DNA of 64,000 bases from Methylosinus sp. PW1. Lineage in GTDB: Bacteria > Pseudomonadota > Alphaproteobacteria > Rhizobiales > Beijerinckiaceae. The stretch is taken from the NCBI RefSeq assembly GCF_000745215.1, contig NZ_JQNK01000006.1, forward strand, positions 45,387 to 109,386, given 5' to 3'. Position 1 is the stretch's first letter. Every line of letters starts with the position of its first letter. Positions 28,479-39,018 of the stretch are shown piece after piece. Both the position numbers and the translations under genes were made by a program. The notes below the pieces were generated by a model. It did no database searches. It had not been told where the DNA came from and was given only the letters and a program-made list of their open reading frames with translations.

Positions 28479-29138
28479 TCACGCTGTGTCGCACGTCGGC
28501 GTCGCTCCGTATGCTCTCAGAAAGCAGTCGATACCAGCATCGAGCGTCGCTTCGGCCTCTGCTTCGCTCGGCGGCTCGAGGCCGAGCGCGATCCGAAGAG
28601 GCAAATCCGCCAAGACGAGATGAAGCAGTTGCGCGGCGACGATATTCGCGTCGGCGAAAGTGAGAAGCCCTTTTTGCTTGGCCTCCTCGAAGACGGAAAT
28701 GAGGACGCCGAACACAGCCAGCTGATTGCTCTCGAACACCAGACGGCAGAGTCCGGGAAAACGCCAGCGTTCGCTGCACACGGCCTGGAAGAACGCAGTG
28801 GAATCCTTCCCGAACCAGCACCTCACGAGCTCCCTCCCCAGTGCTCGCAACGCGGGCGCAAGGCCGAGGTCGAGATCGGGCGCGGCGCAGCGAAGCGTTC
28901 TCGTTCGAAATTCGATCTCGACCAGATCGGCGAAGAGCGTTTCCTTGCTCGGGAAATACGCGTAGAGCGTCGCTTTCGACACGCCCGCGGAACGCGCAAT
29001 CGCGTCCATGCTGGTCTTTGAGAAGCCCTGTTCCAGAAATTGCGCTCGCGCCGCCGTGAGAATGCCTTCCTTGCGCAGGGAGGAGCGCTTCTCCATCGCT
29101 TCGCTCTCCGTGACGACAGCCTGCAGTCTCGCGTTCAT
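28479..29138 (-). CDS. TetR-family repressor
   Basis: 219 residues; a shorter start at the ATG at 29096 is also possible. Helix-turn-helix FSKTSMDAIARSAGVSKATL-YAYFPSKE at about residues 40-70, then an alpha-helical ligand-binding domain with TetR_C-like ending. It lies on the same strand and upstream of the emrAB remnants, so it is probably their former local repressor, ligand unknown. Confidence 0.9.
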   Translation of the reverse strand: MNARLQAVVTESEAMEKRSSLRKEGILTAARAQFLEQGFSKTSMDAIARSAGVSKATLYAYFPSKETLFADLVEIEFRTRTLRCAAPDLDLGLAPALRALGRELVRCWFGKDSTAFFQAVCSERWRFPGLCRLVFESNQLAVFGVLISVFEEAKQKGLLTFADANIVAAQLLHLVLADLPLRIALGLEPPSEAEAEATLDAGIDCFLRAYGATPTCDTA

Positions 29139-30308
29139 CGCAATCCCTCCCCGTGTGGGCGACGCTCTCCCCTTCTGTGCCGCCGACCTCCGCTCCTTGC
29201 GGCCCTACCCGCGCAACGGCTGGGCCCTCGCGGCCCCGCGCGTGTCTTCCGTCGGCGGTGTTTCGTCGAGCGCGTCTTGTGGCGGCGCCTGGTCGGTAGG
29301 CGGTGGATCGATCACAGGGTTCGTAACGACGACGAGTCCCAGCGTCTTCCCGACAGACCTCTCGGTGCGCGAGAGAGGGAAGGTCACCACATCCGTCAAA
29401 GTGGCGCATAGCGGAGCGCTGCGGCGGCGCGAACGGGGTAGTTCGCAGGGCCGCCCTCGGCCAACGAGAAGAGATTGCGTGTTCGAAATTCCTCCGCCAA
29501 GCTTATTGATCCCTGCGCTGGAACCAGCGCTTCAGCGGCAGCAGTCAAAGTAAGTCTCCCTCGCATAAAATCATTGGCTTGTATCAAAGTCTATAATCTC
29601 GGTAGTTACAATAGATTTATTTTATGTTCTCGATAGCGTTTGTGTAAGAACGTTCTCGATCTACGCTCTCGAATGGAACATAACGAGCGCCCCAAAGGCT
29701 GTCTAACATGAAAAACTGAAGATCCGGCCGAGACTACACGCCAAGACGTTGGCGCTTGAATTTACCTGTAGTTGCAATGTCGATATTCCCTCGCCGATTG
29801 AGAGGCTCCGTCGCCGAAGGGTCAGATAACAAGAGTCATCAATGTGAACCGGCGAGGGCTCTCGACGCCGATCGGCATCCTAACTGTTGAAATTTTGCGC
29901 TCCGCGGGGGGCAAAACCGAGCGCTTGTATGCACCGTGGCGCTGATCTTCGCTCGCACGTCCTTCAGCCCGACCTCGACGACTCCGGACGCGGTTTCTTT
30001 CGCCGGTGGCCACTGTGATATCGCCGCCCGCGGCGCGGGCTCGATGATCAAAGGCAAACAATGCAGCAGATGCAATGGACTCGGCGCGGCGCGCATTCTC
30101 TCTTGCGGACCCGCACCAAGACGCTCGATGGAACTCTACGATCAACCTTCGAGCGTTGGTATCCGGGGCTAGCAAACGAAAACGTGGATCTAGCGATTCA
30201 TGCTGAGGCGGCATGCTTCCTCATGCTCCCGAGACTCGCCCCGCCATCGCGGGGGTCGGGGCGAATCTCCCGGACGGCCCGTGGCGAAAACGAAGCGTCA
30301 CTGAAAGC
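29139..30308. other. Long stretch without a supported gene
   Basis: About 1.17 kb. An AT-rich part (29570-29640) resembles a promoter region. Near 29857-29893 a CTCGACGCCGATCGGCATCC ... GTTGAA block is shared with about 10097. A minus-strand frame of 63 codons at 29396-29587 and others are not convincing. I see no complete gene. Confidence 0.4.
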
Positions 30309-30848
30309 TCAGGCCGCGACCGCCTGATCAATAACGGGAGGCTGTCGATATTGGCGCGACATCAGCCGCGCCTCGACCTCCGCCGAAAAGGTCGAAAATT
30401 TCCCGGTCATCGATCCAAGCTCGCGTCCCTCCTGCTGGAAAGTGATTTTTCCGCAAACACTCACCGAAGCGACGCCGCCGAGCACGCGCTCGAGCGCCTC
30501 CGCCTCGACCAGCGCGCGGATCTCGACGCCGATCTTCGCCCAGCGCGCGAAATTCATTTCGACCTTTTGGATCACGAAACGATTTTCGATCGGAACATTG
30601 TAATAGAGGTGGCTGATGGCCTTCAGCAGCTGCCGGCTCGCATCGAGGAAAGACGTCCCGGAAACATGATTCGCTATGGCCGGATTGTCGTAGAGATAAG
30701 GATGCCGTCCATCAAACAGCAGCGGCGACTCGAATGTATCCGCGCCGATCCGCAGGACCGAATGAACAAAGAGATTCGTCTCGTCGATCACATGCGCGGC
30801 GCCTCTGGTGATCGCAAGAAATTCCGGCTTCGCCTGAATAGTGTTCAT
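30309..30848 (-). CDS. AfsA-type hotdog protein
   Basis: 179 residues from the ATG at 30848, which has GAGGAAG at a good distance; the frame is open further upstream but without a start site. The pattern NLFVHSVLR, RHPYLYDN, FLDASRQLLKAISHLYYNVP and FVIQKVEMNF is the A-factor biosynthesis hotdog domain (E/D-x-x-R-Q and H-x-x-Y-x-V-P). Classical AfsA of Streptomyces has two such domains and makes the butenolide precursor of gamma-butyrolactone signals; this protein has one. Inference: an acyl-transfer or dehydratase-like step on a small lipid. It stands alone between relics, divergent from the receptor at 31958. Rare in this phylum. Confidence 0.7.
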   Translation of the reverse strand: MNTIQAKPEFLAITRGAAHVIDETNLFVHSVLRIGADTFESPLLFDGRHPYLYDNPAIANHVSGTSFLDASRQLLKAISHLYYNVPIENRFVIQKVEMNFARWAKIGVEIRALVEAEALERVLGGVASVSVCGKITFQQEGRELGSMTGKFSTFSAEVEARLMSRQYRQPPVIDQAVAA

Positions 30849-31296
30849 AACGTGCTTCCTCGAATGAATGGAGCGCCCGAGCGCATTTTCTGAGAACCGC
30901 TGCAGACTAGTGGCACGCGGTTCGGACGGCTGTGGCGTTTCCCACAAATCCGACTCTGGGCACACCATCTTTCGGCGATGGAGAGGCTCCGCGCTTCGAT
31001 CATCCCGGTCGCCGACGTAAACTTTCGCGGCCAGTCGACGCACGAATTCGCAATCGCACGGGCGGCGTTTCGAGGTCGGACCGTCCAATCGGCGCCGATA
31101 CCGGTAAGCGAGAGCGCCAAAGCTTCTCCACGTCGCGAAAATCGACGTCAGAAAGCGCTCTGCCCACTGGCGACCCGGTGGAAGGGCGGGAACAGCCTAT
31201 CGGTGGCTTCGCAGCGTTTTGTGAACAACAAACCAATTTGTTTTCATCCGAAACTTTCGACTGGTCCGGAGTTCGCTCGTCCCATTGCGCGCTCTT

Positions 31297-31740
31297 TTAG
31301 AGGCCGTAGAGCGGGAAGTTCGTCCGGCCGGTGAGTTCGCGCGCGGCGCCGAGCGCGGTCAGCCGATCGAACAGCCGCCGCGCGGCGCGATCTGTTGCAA
31401 GGCTTCGGCGCGGCGAGCGAGCTCGGCGGCGAGCGCCTCTGCCCATTCGAGATCGCCCGGCCGCGGCCGCCGTCCCTGCGTTCCATGGCGCAGCGACGGA
31501 TCGACGATTCCGATCATGACGAGCGGCAGCGGCGCGTCCCAGTTCAGCCGCCGAGCGAGCGGAGGACGAGATCGGCGCCCCAGGCAGCGAGGATGTCGCC
31601 GCCGCGCGCCGGCGCCCGACTCGAGAGGCGGGACTCGTCGCAAGGGATACGAACGAGGCGCAGGAAGATGCAAAACAACATCGCCGCGCCGGCCAACGAC
31701 AACGGAGCCGCAGCGGCAACCTCGGGACGCAAAGCGGCAG
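31297..31740 (-). pseudogene. DUF1403 relic (C-terminal part)
   Basis: Pieces in different frames line up as one DUF1403 C-terminus: ARGGDILAAWGADLVL, then RRLNWDAPLPLVMIGIVDPS, GRRPRPGDLEWAEALAAEL, and RAARRLFDRLTALGAARELT ... LYGL-stop at 31297. At least two frame changes. DUF1403 genes are common on repABC plasmids; role unknown. Confidence 0.7.
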
Positions 31741-31957
31741 GCGTTGGCCCGCAGGGGCCTCGCCTCGCTGCTGCGGCCACTCTACGATCTCATTCGCGAT
31801 CATGTCGCGTGCATGGCGATGAGACGACGTGCGCGACGACAAGCCCTTCGGCGGCGCCGATACGCTTCCTCTATCAGCGTGCTGAGATCGCCTTGACAGC
31901 TGCATCGGAGCTATTGTCTATTAAGTCGATCGAGTTTATGTGATTAAAGGCTTGCCA

Positions 31958-34486
31958 ATGCTCCGTTCAAAGTCCGGCGTCGCCCCCAAATTGCGGCCCT
32001 GTTTCATGTCCAGCGCGTCGAGCCTCGCCTATATGGTTACGGCCGCCGTCGCCTTGTCGACCTCGCTCGGCGCGTCTCGCGCCGAAGACTCCCAGGCTCC
32101 GACTGCAGTGAACGTCCAGGTCGGTGATGTCATCGTCCCCGGCGAGGACGATGACCGGGGCGAAACCTCGCGTCCCGTCACGGAGGCGCAGAAAAAGCCG
32201 CAGTCGGTCATCGTCGTCGATCCCAAGAGCATCGAGCGCCAAAACGTCAACCGCCTCGACGAATTGCAGCAGCTCGTCCCGAACTACCGCATAAATCAAG
32301 CGAGCACGGCGGTCAGCAATCGCGCGACATTGCGATGGCTCGGCACCGGAACTGGGGCATGGGGCGCAGAATCTCCGACCGGCTATATCGTCGACAATGT
32401 ATTTTGGAAGTATCGGAACTTTCAGTGGATGGACCCGTTCGACGTTAGGTCCTTCGAAGTGGCCTATGGCCCGCAGGGCACCGCGGGCGGCAAGAACACG
32501 CCGGTCGGTGCCGTCATCATTCGCAATCAGCTACCGTCTTTCACCCGGCAGGCGATGACCGAGACCAATTTCGCCAATTACAGCCGCATCATCGAGAAAG
32601 CCACCGTCACCGGACCGATCATCGACGACAAACTCGCCTATCGCGTGAGCTTCTTTCTCGACAAGGGCGATGGCTGGATCCGTGATCAGGTGAGTGGCGC
32701 CGGCTATAAGAACACCGACCGCTGGGGCGTGCGTGCGCAATTGTTCTATGTGGGCGACGACTTCTCCGACCGTCTCATTTTCAATTACAATAAGACCACC
32801 GAATATAATGGCTACACAACCGCACCTTTCGCAGATTCTTTCCTCGTCTACGCCAACGGCACGCGGCCGAGCGCGACCTGGGGCCAGAATGTCGTGAATC
32901 GCCTTGGAAGGCCGCTATTATCATTCGATCCCTACAAGCCGTCCATCGTACGGATGGGCGTCGATCCGGTAAGAACCATCACGGCTTCGAACGAGCTCAA
33001 CGTGAGCGTCGGCGAGAATATTTTCACCTCGATTTCCGCCTACGGATTCTCCCGCGATGAGCAGCGGTATTTCGACGACACCCAATTGCTCGACCTGTGG
33101 CGCACCGGCATGAACACACATGTCGGGCAAGGGTCGCAGGAATTCAGGCTCACCTCGCCCAAGGATCGCGAACTCGAATGGAGCACGGGCGTCTATCTCT
33201 TCTACGAAGATTTGGGCAACGATATGCACCATACGCAATTCGGCGTCGACGCCGCGAAATGGCTGAACCGACCGGCCGCGGTGCCGGGCGTCGAGGACTG
33301 GTGGTATACCAAGAATCGGGATATTCAATTCGCCGCCTATGGACAGGCGAGCTGGCATTACGACGAGCAGCTCGCGATCACTTTGGGCTTGCGCAACAGC
33401 TACCAGATCCGCGGGGGATCGGTGTGGCATCTCAACCGCTATCATCCGACACTGTCGATCCTCGATCAGGACCAAGCGGTCATCGTAGCGGGGGGCTATG
33501 GCGGCCTCCAAGACAGGGGCTACACTTCAAATTATCAAAACAACCTGACGGCGATACTCAATCCGCAATATCAGTGGAACGAAAATGTCCTTCTTTACGG
33601 ACTCCTGGGCCGAGCCGAGAAGGCGGCCGCCGTCAACATCGCTAATGCTCTTTACCAACTCAATCCACAAACCGGGCTGCGAGAATTTTTGCGCTTTCCG
33701 ACGCCGTTCGTGAAGCCCGAGATCTCATGGGACTATGAGCTGGGCGTCAAGTCGAACTGGCTCGACAATCACCTGTTTTTCAATGCCAATTTCTATTGGA
33801 ACGATTTTTACAATTTCCAGACCAACATCGTCGACTCCTCGAGCGTCGATGCGCTCGGCGCGCCTGTCAGCGTGTCTCTACTCGGCAATGCCCAACATGC
33901 CCGCTTGCGCGGAATCGAGCTCGACGGGCGCTGGAGCCCGATTGAGAGACTGTGGATCAATTTCAATGCCGCCTTCTCGGACGCCCGCTGGGTGTCCTTC
34001 CCCGACGCGCCGCCGCCGGCGGATTGGAGTTGGTCCGGCGGCGCCGTCGCAGCACCTAGAACGCTATCGCTTTCCAACACGCGTTGGCAGAGCGTCCCAC
34101 TCTGGACCTTCAATATCGGCGTGAATTACGAGCAACCGCTGGGGCGCGTGTTCAGCAACCTCGATCGCTTCGCCAGCTTCGGCGAGCGGTTCGACCAGCC
34201 GATAACGGCGTTCGGCTATGTCAACGTCAACTGGCAGGACAAGACGCAGCTGACCAATCCCTGGTCCATCCTGCAATACTGGCAGGGAAGTTTTGCGATC
34301 GTGAACGCGGGCGTCGGCATTCGCACCGACGACAATCGATATAGCCTCACCTTCTGGGCCAAGAACATCGGAGACGAGCGGCCCTTTTCGTCATGGGACC
34401 CGGGAAACGCCAGCAATCCGGCGAAAGTCGGCTTGGCGCGCTGGCCGGCGACCTTCGGCGGCTCGTTCCGCGTGAAGCTCTTGTGA
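31958..34486 (+). CDS. TonB-dependent outer-membrane receptor
   Basis: 842 residues from the ATG at 31958 (AAAGG six bases upstream; the frame opens at a GTG at 31940). Signal peptide to about residue 43 (G-A-S-R-A-E-D), TonB-box-like GDVIVPGEDD, plug with VDELQQ-type RLDELQQLVPNY and FEVAYGPQGTAGGKNTPVGA, then the full barrel. Ends F-R-V-K-L-L rather than in an aromatic residue. It is the intact version of the truncated gene at 5155-6771 and is related to 7534-9969. No regulator or partner gene remains next to it. Substrate unknown. Confidence 0.93.
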   Translation: MLRSKSGVAPKLRPCFMSSASSLAYMVTAAVALSTSLGASRAEDSQAPTAVNVQVGDVIVPGEDDDRGETSRPVTEAQKKPQSVIVVDPKSIERQNVNRLDELQQLVPNYRINQASTAVSNRATLRWLGTGTGAWGAESPTGYIVDNVFWKYRNFQWMDPFDVRSFEVAYGPQGTAGGKNTPVGAVIIRNQLPSFTRQAMTETNFANYSRIIEKATVTGPIIDDKLAYRVSFFLDKGDGWIRDQVSGAGYKNTDRWGVRAQLFYVGDDFSDRLIFNYNKTTEYNGYTTAPFADSFLVYANGTRPSATWGQNVVNRLGRPLLSFDPYKPSIVRMGVDPVRTITASNELNVSVGENIFTSISAYGFSRDEQRYFDDTQLLDLWRTGMNTHVGQGSQEFRLTSPKDRELEWSTGVYLFYEDLGNDMHHTQFGVDAAKWLNRPAAVPGVEDWWYTKNRDIQFAAYGQASWHYDEQLAITLGLRNSYQIRGGSVWHLNRYHPTLSILDQDQAVIVAGGYGGLQDRGYTSNYQNNLTAILNPQYQWNENVLLYGLLGRAEKAAAVNIANALYQLNPQTGLREFLRFPTPFVKPEISWDYELGVKSNWLDNHLFFNANFYWNDFYNFQTNIVDSSSVDALGAPVSVSLLGNAQHARLRGIELDGRWSPIERLWINFNAAFSDARWVSFPDAPPPADWSWSGGAVAAPRTLSLSNTRWQSVPLWTFNIGVNYEQPLGRVFSNLDRFASFGERFDQPITAFGYVNVNWQDKTQLTNPWSILQYWQGSFAIVNAGVGIRTDDNRYSLTFWAKNIGDERPFSSWDPGNASNPAKVGLARWPATFGGSFRVKLL

Positions 34487-34810
34487 GCACAGGGGTCGCG
34501 TGCTCCTGATCTGAGGCGCGATCACCGCAGGATTCGCAACATCGTCGAGCAGTTGCTCGCATCCGCGTGGATGGGCGAGAATACCGCTCGCTGCTCGCTT
34601 CGAGGAGCCGCCCGTCCGCCACCGAGCGCAGGCGGTTCACGAAATCCATGACGACAGCCGCTTGAAATCGGCCCGTGCGGCGGCAGCGCGCCAGATTCGA
34701 GTTTACGTGACATCGCCCATCGCTCGGCACGACGTCGATGCTGTGACAGGCGTTTCGCGACAATGGCGTCGAGCTGAGCGCGCCGGCGAAGATAAGCCGC
34801 ACATAGGCGA
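34487..34810. other. Short region with no supported gene
   Basis: A minus-strand frame contains VVMDFVNRLRSVADGRLLEA, which looks protein-like but is not closed by a start or a recognisable family. Possibly a decayed gene. Confidence 0.3.
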
Positions 34811-35140
34811 TCATGCTGCGTCTTGAGACACGATGTCGTCAGTTTCGATTGCGGAAGCAACCGTCATGAAAAGAGCATGGATTTCGTACGCTCGCTCGTT
34901 AATGCGCTTCGATGCTTCTGGCCCGACGGCAACCCGCCCGCGCTTTTTTCCATCGGCGGTGCGGCTGGTAAGGACGCGCATATTGGTTCCGCCAATCTCA
35001 ATAATCTTGTCGAAAATCACGACGTGCTGCCACGGAACCTCGATGCAACGCCAGTCATGCGGAATCGTCCCGTTGGCGCGCATCGCTCCTGTGGTCACTT
35101 TTTCTGACACGGAAAGGAGAAACGGATCAGGATCTCGCAT
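34811..35140 (-). CDS. Hypothetical protein
   Basis: 109 residues from the ATG at 35140. Sequence is balanced and globular (VPWQHVVIFDKIIEIGGTNM, GPEASKRINERAYEIHALFM) but I do not recognise a family. No membrane segment or signal. Lies between a receptor and a DUF1403 relic, so it could be plasmid-specific. Confidence 0.5.
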   Translation of the reverse strand: MRDPDPFLLSVSEKVTTGAMRANGTIPHDWRCIEVPWQHVVIFDKIIEIGGTNMRVLTSRTADGKKRGRVAVGPEASKRINERAYEIHALFMTVASAIETDDIVSQDAA

Positions 35141-35299
35141 GTAGCCGCAACTCCATGTTGCAGGGTGAGACGCTGAACACTGCCTCGAATCATTGCCTGA
35201 ATTTGTATTGGCAGGGCTAGCGCCAAATTCCGGCGAAACCGTGCATGTTGCAGGGTGGTGAGGATTTCCGAGAGGGTCTCGGCGCATACTGCGCCAAGC

Positions 35300-35522
35300 T
35301 CAGCGCCTCCTCCAATCGGGATCGCGCGGCCGCGACCGCCGCCCCTGCGTCCCGCGGCGCAGCGCCGGATCGACGGCGGCGATCATGGCGAGCGGCAGCG
35401 GCGCGTCCCAATTCAGCCGTTGGGCGAGGACGATATTCGGCGCCCCGTGCGGCGAGGATGTCGCCACCGCGCGCCGAAGCGGCCTCCGCAAGCGTCGCGT
35501 CGCCCTGCCAATCCGACGCGGG
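35300..35522 (-). pseudogene. DUF1403 gene, 3' part, cut by IS3
   Basis: Codons SDWQGDATLAEAASARGGDI and, after a frame change, IVLAQRLNWDAPLPLAMIAA belong to the same DUF1403 family as 31297-31740. The 5' part continues beyond the IS3::IS110 composite at 38491. Confidence 0.65.
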
Positions 35523-35595
35523 CCCTCCGTGCCAACGATGTTGAGACAAACACCCCGCGGGAGTTTACCCTTGAGGGCCGAGGTCGAAACATCCC

Positions 35596-36021
35596 ATGGT
35601 TATGCGCCCTATCATTGATGGAAAGACTCTTGCGGCGTCTGGCGTCGAAGCTGAGGAAGGCCGGAGGCCGACGATTGTTTCGACGCCAGACGCCGCGTCG
35701 CCGGAACTCGTCCTTCGCCCGCGTCGGCGCACGTTTACGGCCAAAGACAAATTGCGCATCCTCGATGAAGCGGATCGCGCGGCTGGGGTTCCAGGAGGCA
35801 TCGGGGCGATCATACGCCGCGAGGGGCTCTATTCATCGGCCCTGACGGACTGGCGTCGCCAACGCGCCGCCGGGGCCTTTGAAGCGCTGAGCCCTGTCAA
35901 GCGCGGCCCCAAGGTCGTAGAGCCCAATCCGTTGGCGGCCGAACATGCGCAATTGCAGCGCGAGAACCGCCTCCTGACAAAACGCTTGGAACGCGCCGAG
36001 GCGATCATCGAAATCCAAAAA
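35596..36021 (+). pseudogene. IS3 orfA, interrupted by IS110 (copy 2)
   Basis: As in copy 1, the helix-turn-helix and zipper codons are present up to EIQK, where the IS110 begins. The frame then reads into IS110 (KRMARPVCKQF) to a stop at 36147. Confidence 0.85.
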
Positions 36022-37387
36022 CGTATGGCCCGCCCCGTCTGCAAGCAGTTTTATCGAGAGCGCCTTCTGATGGGTCTGCGTCAACGTATCCGGCCTCGGG
36101 GCGAGCCCCCGGCCAAGATGGAGATACGCGCGTTCCGGTCCTCATAAAAGTCTCGGCGTCGAACGCCGTTTTTTGAACCAGGTTTCCAGAACGCCGTTCG
36201 ACTATCAGTCAGGCCATCTTTCGATCCACCACCCGCAAACATCGTCGGACGATCAGCAGCACATGCGCCGAACGACCAGTCTCACGCCGCCAGGATCGCC
36301 TCCTTGTCGGCAAATGTTTCTCCACGCCGCAGCACCGCCCAGGAGATCCGCGCCAGCTTGTTGGCAAAGGCGACGACCGCGACATTCTGATGCACGCGGG
36401 CGAGCAGCGTCGTCAGCCACCGCCCGAGCGACGTGTCGCGTTTGGCGACATGGGGGAGCGCCGCCCGCGCGCCATGGATGAGTTGCCTGCGCAAATATCG
36501 GTTGCCCCGCTTGCTGATCCCGAGCAGTTTCGGCTTGCCCCCCGTCGTCGCCTGACGGGGGACCAGGCCGAGCCAGGCCGCAAGATCGCGACCATGCTCG
36601 AACGTCTCGGCCTTTCCGATCGCCGCCAACAAGGCCGAAGCGATCAGGGCGCCGACGCCCGGTATTGTCGCCAGTCGCCGGGCGTCCTCGTTCTCTTTGG
36701 CGAAAGCCGTGAACTCCGCGTCGAAGGCGGCGATGCGCTTGTCCAGCTCGCGCCATTGCGTGCGAGCGTCGTCGACGAGCCTGTACATCCGGTCGCTCAA
36801 AGTGTGTCGGCCCCCTTCGTCCAGCATGACGGCGAGATAATCCGCGAGATGACGTTTACCCTTGGGAACGACGATTCCGCGCTCCAGAAGGATCGCCCGC
36901 AGTTGGTTGATCAGCGCCGTCCGTTCGCCGACCAGTCGGTCGCGAGACCGATGCAACGTCTGGATGTCGAGCTGATCCTGCGTTTTCAGTTCCACAAAGC
37001 GCATGGTCGGCCGCGTCGCCGCCTCGGCGATCCCTTCAGCGTCGCGATCGTCGTTCTTCTGCGCTTTCACATAGGGGCGAACATATTCGGGCGACATCAG
37101 CCGAACCTCGTGGCCATGAGCCGCGAAGACCCGCCCCAGATGATGAGCGCCGCAGCACGCTTCCATCGCGACGACACAGGCCGGCAGCTTCGCTGCCAAG
37201 CCGATCAGCGTCTCCCGCGTCGCCCGCCGCCGCATGACCACCGTCCCGGCCGCGTCGAAGCCAACGAGACTGCAAATATTCTTGCCGATGTCGATCCCGA
37301 GCACGGAAACCTTCGTCTTCATGACCAATCCCTCCGTTCTATCGCCGGCGAGCCTACTACGCCGGAAGGAGGGGCGGGCCATTCCAT
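36022..37387 (-). mobile_element. IS110-family (IS1111-like) element, copy 2
   Basis: Sub-terminal repeats ATGGCCCGCCCC (36025-36036) and GGGGCGGGCCAT (37371-37382). Same site in orfA as copy 1, showing the composite was duplicated as a whole. Confidence 0.75.
36282..37322 (-). CDS. IS110-family transposase (copy 2)
   Basis: 346 residues, apparently identical to the protein at 22795-23835, with all DEDD residues and the C-terminal Transposase_20 domain. Start at the ATG at 37322. Confidence 0.92.
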   Translation of the reverse strand: MKTKVSVLGIDIGKNICSLVGFDAAGTVVMRRRATRETLIGLAAKLPACVVAMEACCGAHHLGRVFAAHGHEVRLMSPEYVRPYVKAQKNDDRDAEGIAEAATRPTMRFVELKTQDQLDIQTLHRSRDRLVGERTALINQLRAILLERGIVVPKGKRHLADYLAVMLDEGGRHTLSDRMYRLVDDARTQWRELDKRIAAFDAEFTAFAKENEDARRLATIPGVGALIASALLAAIGKAETFEHGRDLAAWLGLVPRQATTGGKPKLLGISKRGNRYLRRQLIHGARAALPHVAKRDTSLGRWLTTLLARVHQNVAVVAFANKLARISWAVLRRGETFADKEAILAA

Positions 37388-37438
37388 AAAAATTGCTCTG
37401 TTGCTGGGGCTCCCGATCGTGAACGACGAGGACTCCTG

Positions 37439-38450
37439 ATGGACGCCGTAGCGGCGCTGGCGCCACGCCGTGGCCTGATCGCTGCGGCCTGCGCAGCGCT
37501 GGGCCTTTCGCGCGCCAGCCTGCACCGTCGCGAGGCTGCCCGTAAACAGCCGCCGGCCGTCGCGAGGGCGCGTCCGAAACCATTGCGCGCCCTGACCGAC
37601 ACCGAGCGACAGCATATTCTCGAGATGCTGCGCGGGCCGCGCTTCGTCGATCTCGCGCCTGCCGAAATCTACGCCTGCCTGCTCGACGAGGGCGTCTATC
37701 TGTGCTCGATCCGAACCATGTATCGCATCCTCGCCGAGCACGGCGAGGTCCGCGAGCGACGGCGGCAATTGCGCCATCCCGCCTATCAAAAGCCCGAGCT
37801 TCTTGCGACCGGACCCAATCAGGTCTGGTCCTGGGACATTACGAAGCTGATGGGGCCGGTCAAATGGACCTACTTCTACCTCTATGTGATCCTCGATATC
37901 TTCAGCCGTCGCGTGGTCGGCTGGCACATCGCCGACGCGGAAACCGCCGCGCTGTTCAAACCTCTGTTCAACGACGCTGTCGAAAAGCACGGCGTGGAGC
38001 CCGGCCAGCTCACTCTGCATGCCGATCGCGGCGGACCGATGAAAGCCAAGGCCACGGCCCTGCTGCTCGCCGATCTCGGCGTCACCAAATCGCATAGCCG
38101 ACCCTATACATCGAACGACAATCCATTCTCCGAAAGCTGTTTCAAGACACTGAAATACCAGCCGCAGTTCCCAAAGCGCTTCGGCTGCGTCGAGGACGCG
38201 AAGACATTCGTTCGCCACTTTCTTCACTTGGTACAATCGCGATCATCACCACGCTGGCATCGGATTGATGACTCCGGATCAGGTTCATTTCGGCCAGGCC
38301 GAAGAAATCTATGACGCTCGCCAGAAAATCCTCGATCGCGCTTTCAACGCCAACCCCGAACGCTTCGTCAGAATGCCGCCGAGCCCGCCCCGAAAGCCAA
38401 CCGCCGCCTGGATCAATCCGCCGCTCAAAACACAAGAAACCCAAGCTTAA
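37439..38450 (+). pseudogene. IS3 OrfB with frameshift
   Basis: Same as the intact OrfB at 23952 up to FVRHF, where an extra T (CACTTTCTTC against CACTTCTTC, near 38219) shifts the frame; translation ends at 38314 instead of 38450. The lost part includes the YNRDHHHAGIG end of the DDE domain, so this copy cannot supply its own transposase. Confidence 0.9.
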
Positions 38451-38490
38451 ATTCTAAATCCCGCTGTCTCAAAATCGTTGACACGCTCCG

Positions 38491-38800
38491 GGGCAGCTCC
38501 AGCAGCGCGGCGGCCGGTGGTGAGCGCGGCGCCATCGAGGCTCGGGCGGCGCGCCAGGTCACGCCACACGGCGAGCACGCGGCCGCCCAGCGTCGACGCT
38601 CCGGCGCCGGGCGCGGCGAGGCAGACAGCGTCGCGGAAAGCTTCATTCTTGCGGGAGCCTGCGGTGATCGGCGCGGCGACGGCGGCGCGCCCGCAAAGCG
38701 CGGCTGGGTACGCAGCGTCTGATCGAGGAGCGCGAGGCCGACGCCGGCCGAGAAGGACGCGCCGCCGGGCGCGGCCTGTGCCCAACGCGGAAAAGCTATG
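38491..38800 (-). pseudogene. DUF1403 gene, 5' part, cut by IS3
   Basis: Minus-strand pieces read FSAGVGLALLDQTLRTQP, then frame changes and RLWR/WAAACSPCGV-like codons, the A-G-x-A-L-A-x-L-D region of DUF1403. Continues at 35522. The gene was already decaying apart from the IS. Confidence 0.55.
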
Positions 38801-38822
38801 TCATCAACTTGTTAGGTGACAT
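38798..38822. other. Possible resolvase subsite
   Basis: ATGTCA-N13-TGACAT, 25 bp, the length of a Tn3-type res accessory site. It lies 140 bases from the better site at 38963. Weak on its own. Confidence 0.3.
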
Positions 38823-38962
38823 CTCAGACGCCGCCGACGCGTTGCGCGCGGGTTTTGCCGCAGCGGCGGGATTCGGATCGGCGCATGTCGAATGGCAACC
38901 TATGCCAGCGCTTTGTCCCATCAATTCGCATGAAAAGCGCCGCGCTTGTTAGCTGATGTCCA

Positions 38963-38989
38963 TGTCCGATAATGTGCGCTTATCGGACA
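38963..38989. other. Tn3/gamma-delta-type resolvase binding site
   Basis: TGTCCGATAA-N7-TTATCGGACA: perfect 10-bp half sites matching the serine-resolvase consensus TGTCYGATAA. A near-identical site is at 52938-52964. No intact resolvase gene is in the window; a C-terminal serine-recombinase fragment is at 58335. Confidence 0.55.
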
Positions 38990-39018
38990 TGCCGCAGATT
39001 TCCCGGCAATGCGGGCGT

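Larger units (their letters stand above)
35523..38490 (+). mobile_element. IS3-family element carrying IS110, copy 2
   Basis: Same composite and length as 22035-25002, in the same orientation. Flanked by GGG on both sides (35520-35522, 38491-38493), a 3-bp target duplication inside a DUF1403 gene. It differs by one A fewer in the orfA A-run and one extra T in orfB. Confidence 0.9.
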
